Shown here in pieces: positions 1-6,684 of a stretch of DNA of 15,999 nucleotides. The DNA lies in contig JBBQTQ010000064.1 in the NCBI GenBank assembly GCA_038213135.1, positions 1-15,999 on the forward strand, given 5' to 3'. The number at the start of each line of letters is the position of its first letter. Positions within the stretch are counted from its first letter, which is position 1. The stretch comes from JBBQTQ01 sp038213135 (lineage in GTDB: Bacteria > Actinomycetota > Thermoleophilia > Gaiellales > Gaiellaceae). Position numbers and translations under genes: made by a program. The notes beneath the pieces were generated by a model, which worked only from the letters and a program-made list of their open reading frames with translations, ran no database searches and was not told where the DNA came from.

Positions 1-341
1 ATGCTGTACGCGAGCAGGCCGTAGACCGTCCAGACGAGGACGTACGACAGCGTAAAAAACCACGTCGGCACGTGGGCCTGGCCCCGTCTCGCCCGCTCTC
101 TGGAGACCCGGTCGAACAGCAACACCATCGGCGCCGCGGCCGGGAACATCATCGCGGCCATCATCGTCGCCCAGATGCCGGTGTACCAGCCGAGTGAGCC
201 GAGGCTCGTTCCCGGTCCGGCGTCCATCCCGCGCATTCGGTCGACGGTGACGATCCACGTGACGAGCGCGGCCCCGAGCAGCAGGGTGGCCGTGGTCAGT
301 TGCGCCGGCGCCCAGCGGCGGCCCGGGATCTCGACCGCCAC
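1..341 (-). CDS. DUF2182 integral membrane protein (partial, runs off left edge)
   Basis: I translated this by hand from a GTG at 339-341; an in-frame stop lies just upstream at 345-347. The 113 visible residues begin VAVEIPGRRW, then a hydrophobic helix (about residues 15-32), then GMDAGPG and the segment WATMMAAMMFPAAAPMVLL, followed by the start of another helix at the window edge. A Trp followed by paired Met residues and a Pro (W..MM.AMM.P...P) is typical of the DUF2182 family, annotated as predicted metal-binding integral membrane proteins. The start is 3 nt after the DUF1326 stop, so the two are almost certainly co-translated; they are a recurrent gene pair in bacteria. Function is not established; a role in metal handling is inferred from Met/Cys content. 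The C-terminal part lies outside the window. Confidence 0.82.
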   Translation of the reverse strand, partial: MAVEIPGRRWAPAQLTTATLLLGAALVTWIVTVDRMRGMDAGPGTSLGSLGWYTGIWATMMAAMMFPAAAPMVLLFDRVSRERARRGQAHVPTWFFTLSYVLVWTVYGLLAYS

Positions 342-344
342 GCG

Positions 345-1016
345 TTAGTCGAACGCCCGCTCGACTACGGTGGGCTTGTAGTCGCGCGTGCTGACGTCGC
401 TGCCGTGGTGGACGAGCGCCATCGAGCTGTGCTTGTCGCTGATATCGAACTCGATCGGGCCATGGGCGACGAGCCGCTTGACCAGGGCCGTCTCGGCCTC
501 GTGGTTGGGTCCCGTGTACTCCATCCCGCCCGGGATCCGGACAAGAACACGATACGGATCCGGCGGCTCGATCCCGCGAAGCGTGTCCACCTCGGCCTCC
601 AGCAGGCCCTCGACCCGCACATGACCCGTGCGGTTCTCGAGGTCGAACGCCCAATCGACCGGCGCGATCACCGGCGGGTGGATCGTCGGGCAGATGAAGG
701 CAAAGACCTCCATGAACGTGTCGCCGTGCTTGCCGCTGGCGATCTCGAAGATCGCGGCGCGCTGCTCGTCGGTCGAGCTCGAGTCGACGAACGGGACCAT
801 CTCGCCGTTCCCCTCGTGGAGCGCGCCGGGCCAGCGCACGACTCCGCCCCACTTCACTCCTGTGAGATCGACGTCCCCGAAGTGCCCTTTCGTGATCCGC
901 ATCGCGGCCATGCCTTCGCAGTGACCCATCGTCGGCCGCTGGTTGAAGTCACACGGACAGCCGGCGTCGCAGTTGCAGTTCTTGTACCACTCGCCCTCGA
1001 TGTGCCAGTCGGTCAT
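345..1016 (-). CDS. DUF1326 domain protein, cysteine-rich
   Basis: This 223-residue protein fits the DUF1326 family over its full length. The N-terminus carries the family's cysteine signature: C14, C16, C20, C22 (NCNCDAGCPCDF) and C33 (GHCEG), with a further C109 in FICPTIHPP. No signal peptide or membrane helix is visible, so it is probably cytosolic. The ATG at 1014-1016 is preceded by a near-perfect Shine-Dalgarno AAGGAGG (1021-1027) at 4-nt spacing, which settles the start. The next gene, a DUF2182 membrane protein, starts 3 nt after the stop. The pairing and the clustered cysteines suggest a metal-binding partner of that membrane protein, but the biochemical role is unknown. Its shadow on the other strand (300-1103 +) has no family resemblance. 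Confidence 0.9.
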   Translation of the reverse strand: MTDWHIEGEWYKNCNCDAGCPCDFNQRPTMGHCEGMAAMRITKGHFGDVDLTGVKWGGVVRWPGALHEGNGEMVPFVDSSSTDEQRAAIFEIASGKHGDTFMEVFAFICPTIHPPVIAPVDWAFDLENRTGHVRVEGLLEAEVDTLRGIEPPDPYRVLVRIPGGMEYTGPNHEAETALVKRLVAHGPIEFDISDKHSSMALVHHGSDVSTRDYKPTVVERAFD

Positions 1017-1020
1017 CGCT

Positions 1021-1089
1021 CCTCCTTCAGCCCACCAATCAAAGAAACCGAAGCAGCTGAACGGTACGTAACGCGAGCGCGTTTTTCAA
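1021..1089 (-). promoter_or_regulatory. Promoter and RBS of the DUF1326-DUF2182 pair
   Basis: On the minus strand TTGAAA (1084-1089) and TACCGT (1061-1066) are separated by exactly 17 nt, a good sigma70/SigA-type -35/-10 pair. Transcription would start near 1054, giving a leader of about 38 nt that contains AAGGAGG (1021-1027) in front of the ATG. This is the only promoter in the window with both hexamers plus a strong Shine-Dalgarno, in contrast to the leaderless starts elsewhere. Confidence 0.6.
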
Positions 1090-1099
1090 GCGCGGCGGG

Positions 1100-2260
1100 C
1101 TAGAAGCGCGCCGCGGCACCGAGGTGACGCTCGTGTGCGCCCGAGGCGAGGATCTCGCCGATCTGCGCAACCGCGTAGTCGAGCTCGTCCTCGGTGTTGA
1201 AGAAGTGCGGGCCGAGCCGGAGACCGACCTCGGGCCGGAAGTCGCAGAGGATCTGGCGATCGGCGAGCTCCTTGTGCACGCCCTCGAAGCCGGGCACGCA
1301 GATGGCGGCGCTGGCGCCGCGGCGGCCCCGGTCGCGCTGGCTCGTCACCTCGTAGCCGGCCTCGTCGGCGAGCTCGATCAGGTGGTCCGTGAGGCCGAGC
1401 GAGCGCTCGCGGATGGCGTCGACGCCTACCTCCTCGATCACGTCGTAGCCGGCGGTCGCCGCGTACAGCGCGGGCACGTTCGGCGTCCCGGTCAGGAAGC
1501 GGCGGCCGCCACTCGCGTACTCGAGCTCTGGCTCGAACGAGAACGGCCGCACGTGCGCCTGCCACCCGACGAGCGTCGGCTCGAGCTCCTCGGCCAGGTC
1601 CGGCCGCACGTACAACCAGCCCGCGCCCGGGCCGCCGCAGAGCCACTTCACCGAGCCGCCGACGGCGAAGTCGACGTGCAGCGCTGTCACGTCGAGGGGC
1701 ACCGTGCCGACCGACTGGTAGGCGTCGAGGATCACCTTCGCGCCGAGCGAGTGCGAGCGCAGGACGATCTCCTCGACGTCCTGGATCTCGGCCGTCTTGT
1801 AGAGCACGTGCTGGGTCGGCACGAGCAGCGTCCGCTCGTCGATCGCCGCCGTCAGCGACCCGCCCTCCGGCACGACCTCGATCTCGGCGCCGCGCTGGGC
1901 GGCGTGGCCCTGGTAGAGGTAGCGCACGGACGGGAAGTTCGCCTCCTCGTAGACGATCTTGCGCCGCGGGCCGTCGAGGTCGAAGCAGGAGAGGATGATC
2001 GCCTCGGCGATCGTCACGTTCTGGTGCATCGTCACCGAGCCCGGCGGCGCCTTGATGATCCGGGCGATCTGGTCGCCGACGGTCATCGGCATCTCCCACC
2101 AGCCCTCGGCCCAGGAGCGGATTCCGCGCGTCTTCCAGGTGTGCGCGTAGTCGGCGAGCCGTTGCTCGGCCGCCGCGGGCATCGCGCCGAGCGAGTGGTT
2201 GATCAGGTAGGTCGTCCCGTCGAGGATCGGGAAGCGGTCGCGGTAGGCGGTCAGGTCCAC
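1100..2260 (-). CDS. Kynureninase-like class V aminotransferase (PLP enzyme)
   Basis: A 386-residue fold-type I PLP protein. The N-terminus RFPILDGTTYLINHSLGAMP resembles the kynureninase opening (a YLN.NSLG.MP-like segment). The PLP Schiff-base lysine is K205 in GGSVKWLCGGPG, the context typical of kynureninases and related class V enzymes; D179 in ILDAYQSVG should contact the pyridine nitrogen. R348 in GLRLGPHFFNT sits where family members bind the substrate carboxylate. I chose the GTG at 2258-2260 because the family's conserved N-terminus begins right after it; the longer open frame upstream overlaps the divergent M20 gene and has no similarity. No other tryptophan-catabolism gene is in the window, so the substrate is open: kynurenine hydrolysis, or a cysteine desulfurase/isopenicillin epimerase-like reaction. 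A soluble cytosolic enzyme is expected. Confidence 0.85.
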   Translation of the reverse strand: MDLTAYRDRFPILDGTTYLINHSLGAMPAAAEQRLADYAHTWKTRGIRSWAEGWWEMPMTVGDQIARIIKAPPGSVTMHQNVTIAEAIILSCFDLDGPRRKIVYEEANFPSVRYLYQGHAAQRGAEIEVVPEGGSLTAAIDERTLLVPTQHVLYKTAEIQDVEEIVLRSHSLGAKVILDAYQSVGTVPLDVTALHVDFAVGGSVKWLCGGPGAGWLYVRPDLAEELEPTLVGWQAHVRPFSFEPELEYASGGRRFLTGTPNVPALYAATAGYDVIEEVGVDAIRERSLGLTDHLIELADEAGYEVTSQRDRGRRGASAAICVPGFEGVHKELADRQILCDFRPEVGLRLGPHFFNTEDELDYAVAQIGEILASGAHERHLGAAARF

Positions 2261-2284
2261 GCGCGGCGAGTATAGGGTCGGCCC
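2261..2284. promoter_or_regulatory. 24-bp divergent promoter region with overlapping -10 boxes
   Basis: Only 24 bp separate two divergent GTG starts. On the plus strand TAGGGT (2273-2278) ends 6 nt before the GTG at 2285. On the minus strand TATACT (2269-2274) ends 8 nt before the GTG at 2260. The two hexamers overlap by 2 bp. Neither gene has a Shine-Dalgarno in this space, so both mRNAs are probably leaderless or nearly so, and simultaneous RNA polymerase binding on both strands looks impossible. Confidence 0.55.
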
Positions 2285-3394
2285 GTGGAAGAGCTGCCGA
2301 GGCTCGCGGCCGAGCTCGTCGCGATCGACTCGGTGAATCCCGACCTCGTGCCGGGCGGGGCGGGCGAGCGGGCGATCGCGCGTTTCGTGCTCGCCTGGCT
2401 CCGAGACGCGGGCCTGGAGGTGGAGGTCGTGGGTGACGATCGGCCGAGCGTGGTCGGGATCGCCCGCGGCTCCGGGGGCGGTCGCTCGCTCATGCTGAAC
2501 GCCCACACCGACACGGTCGGGGTGGGCGGCATGGAGGCTCCGTTCGTGCCGCGAGTCGAGGACGGGCGGCTCTACGGCCGAGGCGCCTACGACATGAAGG
2601 CGAGCCTCGCGGCGATCATGCTGGCCGGGCGCGACGCCGTCTCGAGCCGACTGCGCGGGGACGTGATCGTCGCGGCCGCCGCCGACGAGGAGCTCGGCAG
2701 CAAGGGCACGGAGGCGGTCGTCGCGCAGTTCGACGCCGACGCGGCGATCGTCACCGAGCCGACCGCCGAGCGGGTCGGGATCGCGCACAAGGGCTTCGTC
2801 GGCTTCCAGGTCGAGACGGTGGGGCGCGCGGCACACGGCTCACGGCCGGACCTGGGGATCGACGCTATCGCCAAGATGGGCCACTTCCTGGTCGGCCTCG
2901 ACGCGCTCGACCAAGCGCTTCGGGCGGCGCCCGGCCACCCGCTGCTCGGCACGGGCTCCGCCCACGCCTCGGTCGTCGCAGGCGGGCAGGAGTTCTCGAG
3001 CTATCCGGAGCGCTGCATGCTGCAGGGCGAACGGCGCACGCTGCCGGGCGAGACGATCGCCCGGGCCGAGGACGAGATCGCTGTCCTGCTCGCGCAGCTC
3101 GCGGTGGACGATCCCGACTTCCTCGGCTCCTCGCGGACGGTGTTCGCGCGCGAGCCCTACGAGATCGAAGAGAGCGCGGAGATCGTCGAGCTCGTCCGGC
3201 GGCACTCCGGCGGGGAAATCGGCGGCGAGGCGTTCTGGACGGACGCCGCGCTCGTCGCCGGAGCCGGCATCCCGACCGTGCTCTTCGGCCCCGTGGGCGA
3301 GGGAGCTCACGCGAACCTCGAGTGGGTCGACCTCGCGAGCGCCGAGCGCTGCCGGCAGGTCTACGCGGCGGTCGCCCGCGAGCTCTGCGCCTAG
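2285..3394 (+). CDS. M20-family metallopeptidase/deacylase (ArgE/DapE-like)
   Basis: The 369-residue protein has the full set of M20 active-site elements in order: H74 and D76 in LNAHTDTV, bridging metal ligand D103 in GRGAYDMK, general base E135 and metal ligand E136 in DEELGSKGT, E158 in IVTEPT, and H342 in GEGAHANLEWV. The central dimerisation domain (about residues 165-275, starting KGFVGFQVETVGRAAHGS) is present. Family members are dinuclear-zinc hydrolases that cleave amide bonds, such as acetylornithine deacetylase, succinyl-DAP desuccinylase and carboxypeptidase G2; the sequence does not decide the substrate. A GTG start fits the leaderless -10 box 6 nt upstream. Its TAG stop shares the palindrome CTAG (3391-3394) with the stop of the convergent epimerase gene. 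A functional link to the divergent PLP enzyme is possible but unsupported. Confidence 0.9.
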   Translation: MEELPRLAAELVAIDSVNPDLVPGGAGERAIARFVLAWLRDAGLEVEVVGDDRPSVVGIARGSGGGRSLMLNAHTDTVGVGGMEAPFVPRVEDGRLYGRGAYDMKASLAAIMLAGRDAVSSRLRGDVIVAAAADEELGSKGTEAVVAQFDADAAIVTEPTAERVGIAHKGFVGFQVETVGRAAHGSRPDLGIDAIAKMGHFLVGLDALDQALRAAPGHPLLGTGSAHASVVAGGQEFSSYPERCMLQGERRTLPGETIARAEDEIAVLLAQLAVDDPDFLGSSRTVFAREPYEIEESAEIVELVRRHSGGEIGGEAFWTDAALVAGAGIPTVLFGPVGEGAHANLEWVDLASAERCRQVYAAVARELCA

Positions 3395-4425
3395 CTGACG
3401 CGCTTCAGCAGGCCGAGCGCTTGCTGGTTCCACGGCACGCGGTGAGTGACCCCCGCGCCCTTCTGGTGCTCGCGGTGCGCGAGGTACCAGTCGTAGGTCT
3501 CGATCAAGGCTTCGGCGTTCGAGAGCCGGGGCGCGTAGCCGAGCAGCCGCTCTGCCTTCGAGATGTCCACGAACGAGTCCTTGTGGGCGGTCTTGTAGTG
3601 CCACTCGGCGAGCGGGGAGAGGTGCAGCAGCTCGAGCGCGCGCAGGGCGAGCTCGGCTGGCTTGACGGGGATCGGCGTCAGGCGGCTGCCGGAGCCGGCG
3701 TGGTCGATCAGCGCCTGCAGGTCTGCGCGCACGGTGTCGAACTCCTTGGCGCCGACGTTGATCGCCTCGCCGGCGACGCCGTCGGCCGCCGCGGCGCGAA
3801 CGATCGCGTCGACGAGATCCGCCACGGCGAGCAGCTGGTAGCGGTTCGCGCCACTGCCGAGCGTGTAGATGCGGCGGCTCTCGCGGATCCAGTCGAAGAG
3901 GATCTCGAAGACGCCGAGCCGCTCCGGGCCGATGAACGTCTTCGGACGGATGATCACCACGTCGAGGCCGCGCTTCGCGAACTCGCGGCAGACGTGCTCG
4001 GCCTCGATCTTCGAGTCGCCGTAGTGGCCGACGCCGACGAGCGGGTCGTCCTCCTCGATCGGGTGCTTCTCGGGGACACCGTAGACGGCGGTCGAGGAGA
4101 TGAAGACGACACGACGGACCCCAGCTTCGAGCGCTGCCGCGAGGACGACGGCCGTCCCCTCGACGTTCGCAGACAGGATCGCCGCGCGCGAGGCCTGGAT
4201 CGGCAGGGCGGCGGCTGCGTGGACGAGGAGGTCGGCGCCGGCGGCCAGCTCGCGGGCGAGGGCAGGATCGCGAACGTCGCCGCGCAGCTCCTCGACCGAG
4301 CCCTCGAGTTCCGCGTCGTCGAGCGGCACGAGGTCGAGCGTGCGCACCGAGTGGGCCTCGCCGAGGAGCCGCCGGGCCAGATGCAAGCCGAGGAAGCCGG
4401 CCCCTCCCGAGATCGCCCAGCGCAC
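3391..4425 (-). CDS. NAD-dependent epimerase/dehydratase (extended SDR)
   Basis: A 344-residue extended short-chain dehydrogenase. The Rossmann motif GGAGFLG is at residues 7-13, an acidic D31 follows strand 2 (favouring NAD over NADP), DVRD is at 50-53, and the catalytic set is S110/S111 (FISSTAVYG), Y135 and K139 (YGDSK). The C-terminal substrate domain is complete. Relatives include UDP-glucose 4-epimerase and 3-beta-HSD-type sterol dehydrogenases; the substrate cannot be fixed from sequence. A hopanoid-associated epimerase (HpnA) is tempting because of the nearby hopanoid operon, but the gene is separated from it by a secreted-protein gene and an intergenic region, so I do not use that name. 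The GTG start lies 6 nt after a TAACGT -10 box; the upstream gene ends 23 nt away. Confidence 0.88.
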   Translation of the reverse strand: MRWAISGGAGFLGLHLARRLLGEAHSVRTLDLVPLDDAELEGSVEELRGDVRDPALARELAAGADLLVHAAAALPIQASRAAILSANVEGTAVVLAAALEAGVRRVVFISSTAVYGVPEKHPIEEDDPLVGVGHYGDSKIEAEHVCREFAKRGLDVVIIRPKTFIGPERLGVFEILFDWIRESRRIYTLGSGANRYQLLAVADLVDAIVRAAAADGVAGEAINVGAKEFDTVRADLQALIDHAGSGSRLTPIPVKPAELALRALELLHLSPLAEWHYKTAHKDSFVDISKAERLLGYAPRLSNAEALIETYDWYLAHREHQKGAGVTHRVPWNQQALGLLKRVS

Positions 4426-4431
4426 GCCGCG

Positions 4432-4437
4432 ACGTTA
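4432..4437 (-). promoter_or_regulatory. -10 box for a leaderless epimerase mRNA
   Basis: TAACGT on the minus strand is followed by six bases (CGCGGC) and then the GTG start at 4425. This is the same TANNNT-6 nt-start layout as at 2285 and 12990. No Shine-Dalgarno is present. No convincing -35 was found, and readthrough from the gene upstream is also possible. Confidence 0.5.
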
Positions 4438-4448
4438 GCCGAACGCCG

Positions 4449-5192
4449 TTAGGTTCCCGCGCGCCTCAGGGCGTAGCAGTCGGTCGTCGGACCGCAGACG
4501 CCCGGGTCGACCCCGGGGCGGCGCGCGATCCGGACGTAGAGCTTGGTCTCGAGCGGGACGAAGTCGGCTCGGTGCTTCTCGCGCGCGGTGCAGCTCTTGG
4601 GGGCGAAGCCGAGGTTGGTGCCGGTGTACAGGCCCGAGCCACCGCCGGTGACTTCCCACACGACCTCGCCTCTCGCGTGTGGGCAGACGGCGAAGCGAGT
4701 TCTCACCACGATGGTTCCGAGGAGCCTCGGCAGGTTGCCGATCACATGCACGACGCCGCCGCTGTAGAACCAGTAGCCGGCGAGGCTGCCGAGCGGCGTG
4801 CGTGTCAGCGCAGAGCAGTTGCTCGCGCCGCTCGCCGGGTCGGTCGCGCAGAAGTGGAGGAGGTTCGGGTCGGTGGCGTCGATCGCCCAGGTCGCCTTGC
4901 CCACGCCGCCGAGGCTGCAGGCCGAGTCGGCCTTGAGGAAGCGGTGCGTGCCGGCGTAGCCGTCGGCGCCCGGTGTGATCGTCCACATCCGCTCGCCGGC
5001 GGGATGCGTACAGCTCGCCGAAAAGGCGAGCGGCTTGACGACCGTGCCCGTGAATCCTCCGTCGGCGGCAGCGACGGTGAGGGTCCCGCCCCGGTAGCTC
5101 CAGAGCCCGACGATCGGGTCGGACGCAGAGGTCGGGGCGCCCCCCGCGAGCGCGGCGACTGCGAAGCCGAGTCCGAGGAGGCTGCGAAGCAC
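4449..5192 (-). CDS. Secreted protein with a tandemly duplicated cysteine-pair domain
   Basis: A 247-residue protein I cannot assign to a named family. Residues 1-23 form a signal peptide (MLRSLLGLGFAVAALAGG, then PTSASD), so export is predicted. The rest is two copies of one domain: GLWSYRGGTLTV (29-40) matches GYWFYSGGVVHV (139-150), C61 and C92 match C170 and C201 with the same 31-residue spacing, and W..T.....YAGT matches W.VT.....YTGT. The paired cysteines suggest one disulfide per domain; C115/C126 and C233/C239 could form two more. The start is awkward: the GTG is fused to its own Shine-Dalgarno (AGGAGGTG), leaving no spacing. A CTG six to seven codons upstream would give a more basic N-terminus. 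The epimerase gene follows after 23 nt. Confidence 0.75.
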   Translation of the reverse strand: MLRSLLGLGFAVAALAGGAPTSASDPIVGLWSYRGGTLTVAAADGGFTGTVVKPLAFSASCTHPAGERMWTITPGADGYAGTHRFLKADSACSLGGVGKATWAIDATDPNLLHFCATDPASGASNCSALTRTPLGSLAGYWFYSGGVVHVIGNLPRLLGTIVVRTRFAVCPHARGEVVWEVTGGGSGLYTGTNLGFAPKSCTAREKHRADFVPLETKLYVRIARRPGVDPGVCGPTTDCYALRRAGT

Positions 5193-5243
5193 CTCCTGTC
5201 TCTTCGGCAGGCGCCCGGGGTGGCTTTACGCCGATTCGCGGCC

Positions 5244-5270
5244 TCTACCCGGTGACAGTCACCGGGTAGA
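5244..5270. repeat. Perfect 27-bp palindrome, copy 1
   Basis: Arms of 13 bp (TCTACCCGGTGAC and its complement) flank a single central A at 5257. As RNA it would form a 12-bp stem with a 3-nt loop. It shares the core CCGGTGAC-N-GTCACCGG with a second palindrome centred exactly 80 bp away. It lies 52 bp upstream of the secreted-protein start and about 100 bp after the hopanoid operon. It may be an operator, a U-tract-less terminator, or a dispersed repeat. Confidence 0.85.
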
Positions 5271-5292
5271 CGCTGGTCGTGGCCCTACGCGC

Positions 5293-5320
5293 CGAACGGG
5301 TGGGCGGCCATGGCCGTTCG
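5293..5320. repeat. Inverted repeat CGAACGG...CCGTTCG between the palindromes
   Basis: Seven-base arms (5293-5299 and 5314-5320) enclose 14 bp that include GGCCATGGCC (5306-5315). Weaker than its two neighbours, but it makes three symmetric structures within about 100 bp. Confidence 0.5.
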
Positions 5321-5327
5321 AGCCGGG

Positions 5328-5346
5328 ACCGGTGACTGTCACCGGT
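5328..5346. repeat. Perfect 19-bp palindrome, copy 2
   Basis: ACCGGTGAC-T-GTCACCGGT, centred at 5337. The 17-bp core differs from copy 1 only in the central base (T instead of A). It lies 26 bp downstream of the yjbQ-like stop codon at the end of the hopanoid gene string. Confidence 0.85.
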
Positions 5347-5371
5347 AGCGGCTCTTCGGGGCGCGTCTGCG

Positions 5372-5758
5372 TCAGCCGACGAGGGTGACCGACCAGCCGG
5401 CGCGCGGCTCGCCTTCGAACCCGAAGAGCAGCACGCGCTGCCAGGTGCCGAGACAGAGCGACCCGTCGGTGAAGGGGATCTGCTCGGTCCGCGGGCTCAT
5501 CAGCATCATGATCAGCCGCTGCCGCTGCGAGGCCTCGAACGGGACGACCCGCCCGAGCATGTCCTCGAGATCGCAGAAGAAGCCGCACTCGCGCTCGGTG
5601 ACCCGAACGAGCGAGGAGGACTCCGTCGCGCGCACGTACGCGATCCCCGACCGCACCGCGCCCCGCGAAACCTCCCGCGAGATCTCGTTCGTGATGTCGA
5701 AGACGGACAGGCTCGGTAGAGCCGCCGCGACGGAATACGGAACCTCGACGCTCGTCAT
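5372..5758 (-). CDS. YjbQ/UPF0047-family protein with degenerate active-site motifs
   Basis: The 128-residue length and the C-terminal block fit the YjbQ (UPF0047) family: IPFTDGSLCLGTWQRVLLFGFEG (94-116) contains the DG..LGTWQ signature. Family members have been reported to have weak thiamine-phosphate synthase activity, and their true role is unclear. Two other signatures are absent here. Where relatives have HTSA..TINEN, this protein has ATESSSLVRVTEREC (44-58); where they have the N/M-A-P-A-H-L motif it has RLIMMLMSP (81-89). The conserved histidines are therefore gone, although CDLEDML (62-68) still matches the D.E.F/L segment. It is likely a non-metal-binding, possibly regulatory or structural, homologue. 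The ATG overlaps the ispH stop by 4 nt (ATGA, 5755-5758), making it the last gene of the hopanoid string. Confidence 0.8.
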   Translation of the reverse strand: MTSVEVPYSVAAALPSLSVFDITNEISREVSRGAVRSGIAYVRATESSSLVRVTERECGFFCDLEDMLGRVVPFEASQRQRLIMMLMSPRTEQIPFTDGSLCLGTWQRVLLFGFEGEPRAGWSVTLVG

Positions 5759-6684
5759 CGCACCGCCACCTCGCGCGGCAAGCGGAAATGGACGTCCTCG
5801 CGGGCCACGGTCACCTCCTCCAGGTCATCGTAACCTCGACCGGCCAGCTGGTTCAGCACCGCCCGGACAAGCTCCTCTGGAGTGGAGGCGCCTGCCGTCA
5901 CTCCGATCGTCTCGTGCCCGGTGAACAGCTCGGGCTCGAGCTCGCTCTCACCGTCGATCAGCTTCGCCTCGGCACCTGCCGCCTGCGCCACCTCGACCAG
6001 GCGCTGCGCGTTCGAGCTCGTCGGCGAGCCGATCACGAGAATCAGCGTCGCCTCCTGCGCGAGCCGCTTCACGGCGTCCTGCCGGTTCTGGGTCGCGTAA
6101 CAGATGTCGTCCGCTCCGGGCCGGCGCAGGTCGCCGAACCGCGTGCCGAGCGCCTCGACCGTGGAGGCCACGTCGTCGAGCGAGAGGGTCGTCTGGCTGA
6201 TGACCGCGATCGGCTTCCCGTTCGTCTCGAGCTTCTCGGCGTCCGCGGGCGACTCGACGACGACGATCGAGTCCGGTCGCTCGCCCTTCGTCCCGATCAC
6301 CTCGACGTGGTCGGCATGGCCGATCAGCGCGACCAGGTGGCCGCTGTCCGCATAACGGCGCGCCTCAGCGTGCACCTTCGAGACGAGCGGGCAGACCGCG
6401 TCGACGACCTGGAGCCCGCGCTCCTCGCAGTTCTCCTTGACCGCGGGCGCCACGCCGTGCGCCGACAGCACGCAGATCGCCCCCGGCGGGATCTCGTCCT
6501 CCGACTCGACGAAGACCGCGCCGAGCTTCTCGAGCCTGCGCAGGACATGGTCGTTGTGGACGATCGCGTGGCGGACGTAGACGGGCGGCCCGTGCTCGTC
6601 GAGCAGCCGCTCGACGATCTCGATCGCGCGGTCGACGCCGGCGCAGAACGAACGCGGCGCGGCGAGCAGGACGCGGCCGCTCAC
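5755..6684 (-). CDS. ispH: 4-hydroxy-3-methylbut-2-enyl diphosphate reductase
   Basis: IspH (LytB) reduces HMBPP to IPP and DMAPP, the last step of the MEP pathway, using a [4Fe-4S] cluster. The 309-residue protein has all cluster cysteines, C14 (SFCAGVDRA), C98 (DAVCPLVSKVH) and C195 (DICYATQNRQ). It also has the substrate-binding residues H43 (VHNDHV), H76 (SAHGV), H126 and E128 (GHADHVEVIGT), T166 (SQTTL) and S223/S224/N225 (GSPTSSN). I start at the GTG 6682-6684, which overlaps the hpnG stop by 4 nt (GTGA) and gives the expected N-terminus MSGRVLLAAPRSFCAG; the longer open frame upstream is hpnG read out of frame. Its presence inside the hopanoid operon links isoprenoid precursor supply to squalene and hopene synthesis. 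Confidence 0.97.
   Translation of the reverse strand: MSGRVLLAAPRSFCAGVDRAIEIVERLLDEHGPPVYVRHAIVHNDHVLRRLEKLGAVFVESEDEIPPGAICVLSAHGVAPAVKENCEERGLQVVDAVCPLVSKVHAEARRYADSGHLVALIGHADHVEVIGTKGERPDSIVVVESPADAEKLETNGKPIAVISQTTLSLDDVASTVEALGTRFGDLRRPGADDICYATQNRQDAVKRLAQEATLILVIGSPTSSNAQRLVEVAQAAGAEAKLIDGESELEPELFTGHETIGVTAGASTPEELVRAVLNQLAGRGYDDLEEVTVAREDVHFRLPREVAVR

Noticed and set aside
3391..4425. Naming the epimerase hpnA
   Set aside because: It belongs to the same broad SDR superfamily, but it is not contiguous with the hopanoid string and nothing in the sequence singles out HpnA.
5193..5371. Classical rho-independent terminator after the yjbQ-like gene
   Set aside because: The palindromes can form strong stems but no T-run follows on either strand, so I list them as palindromic repeats rather than terminators.
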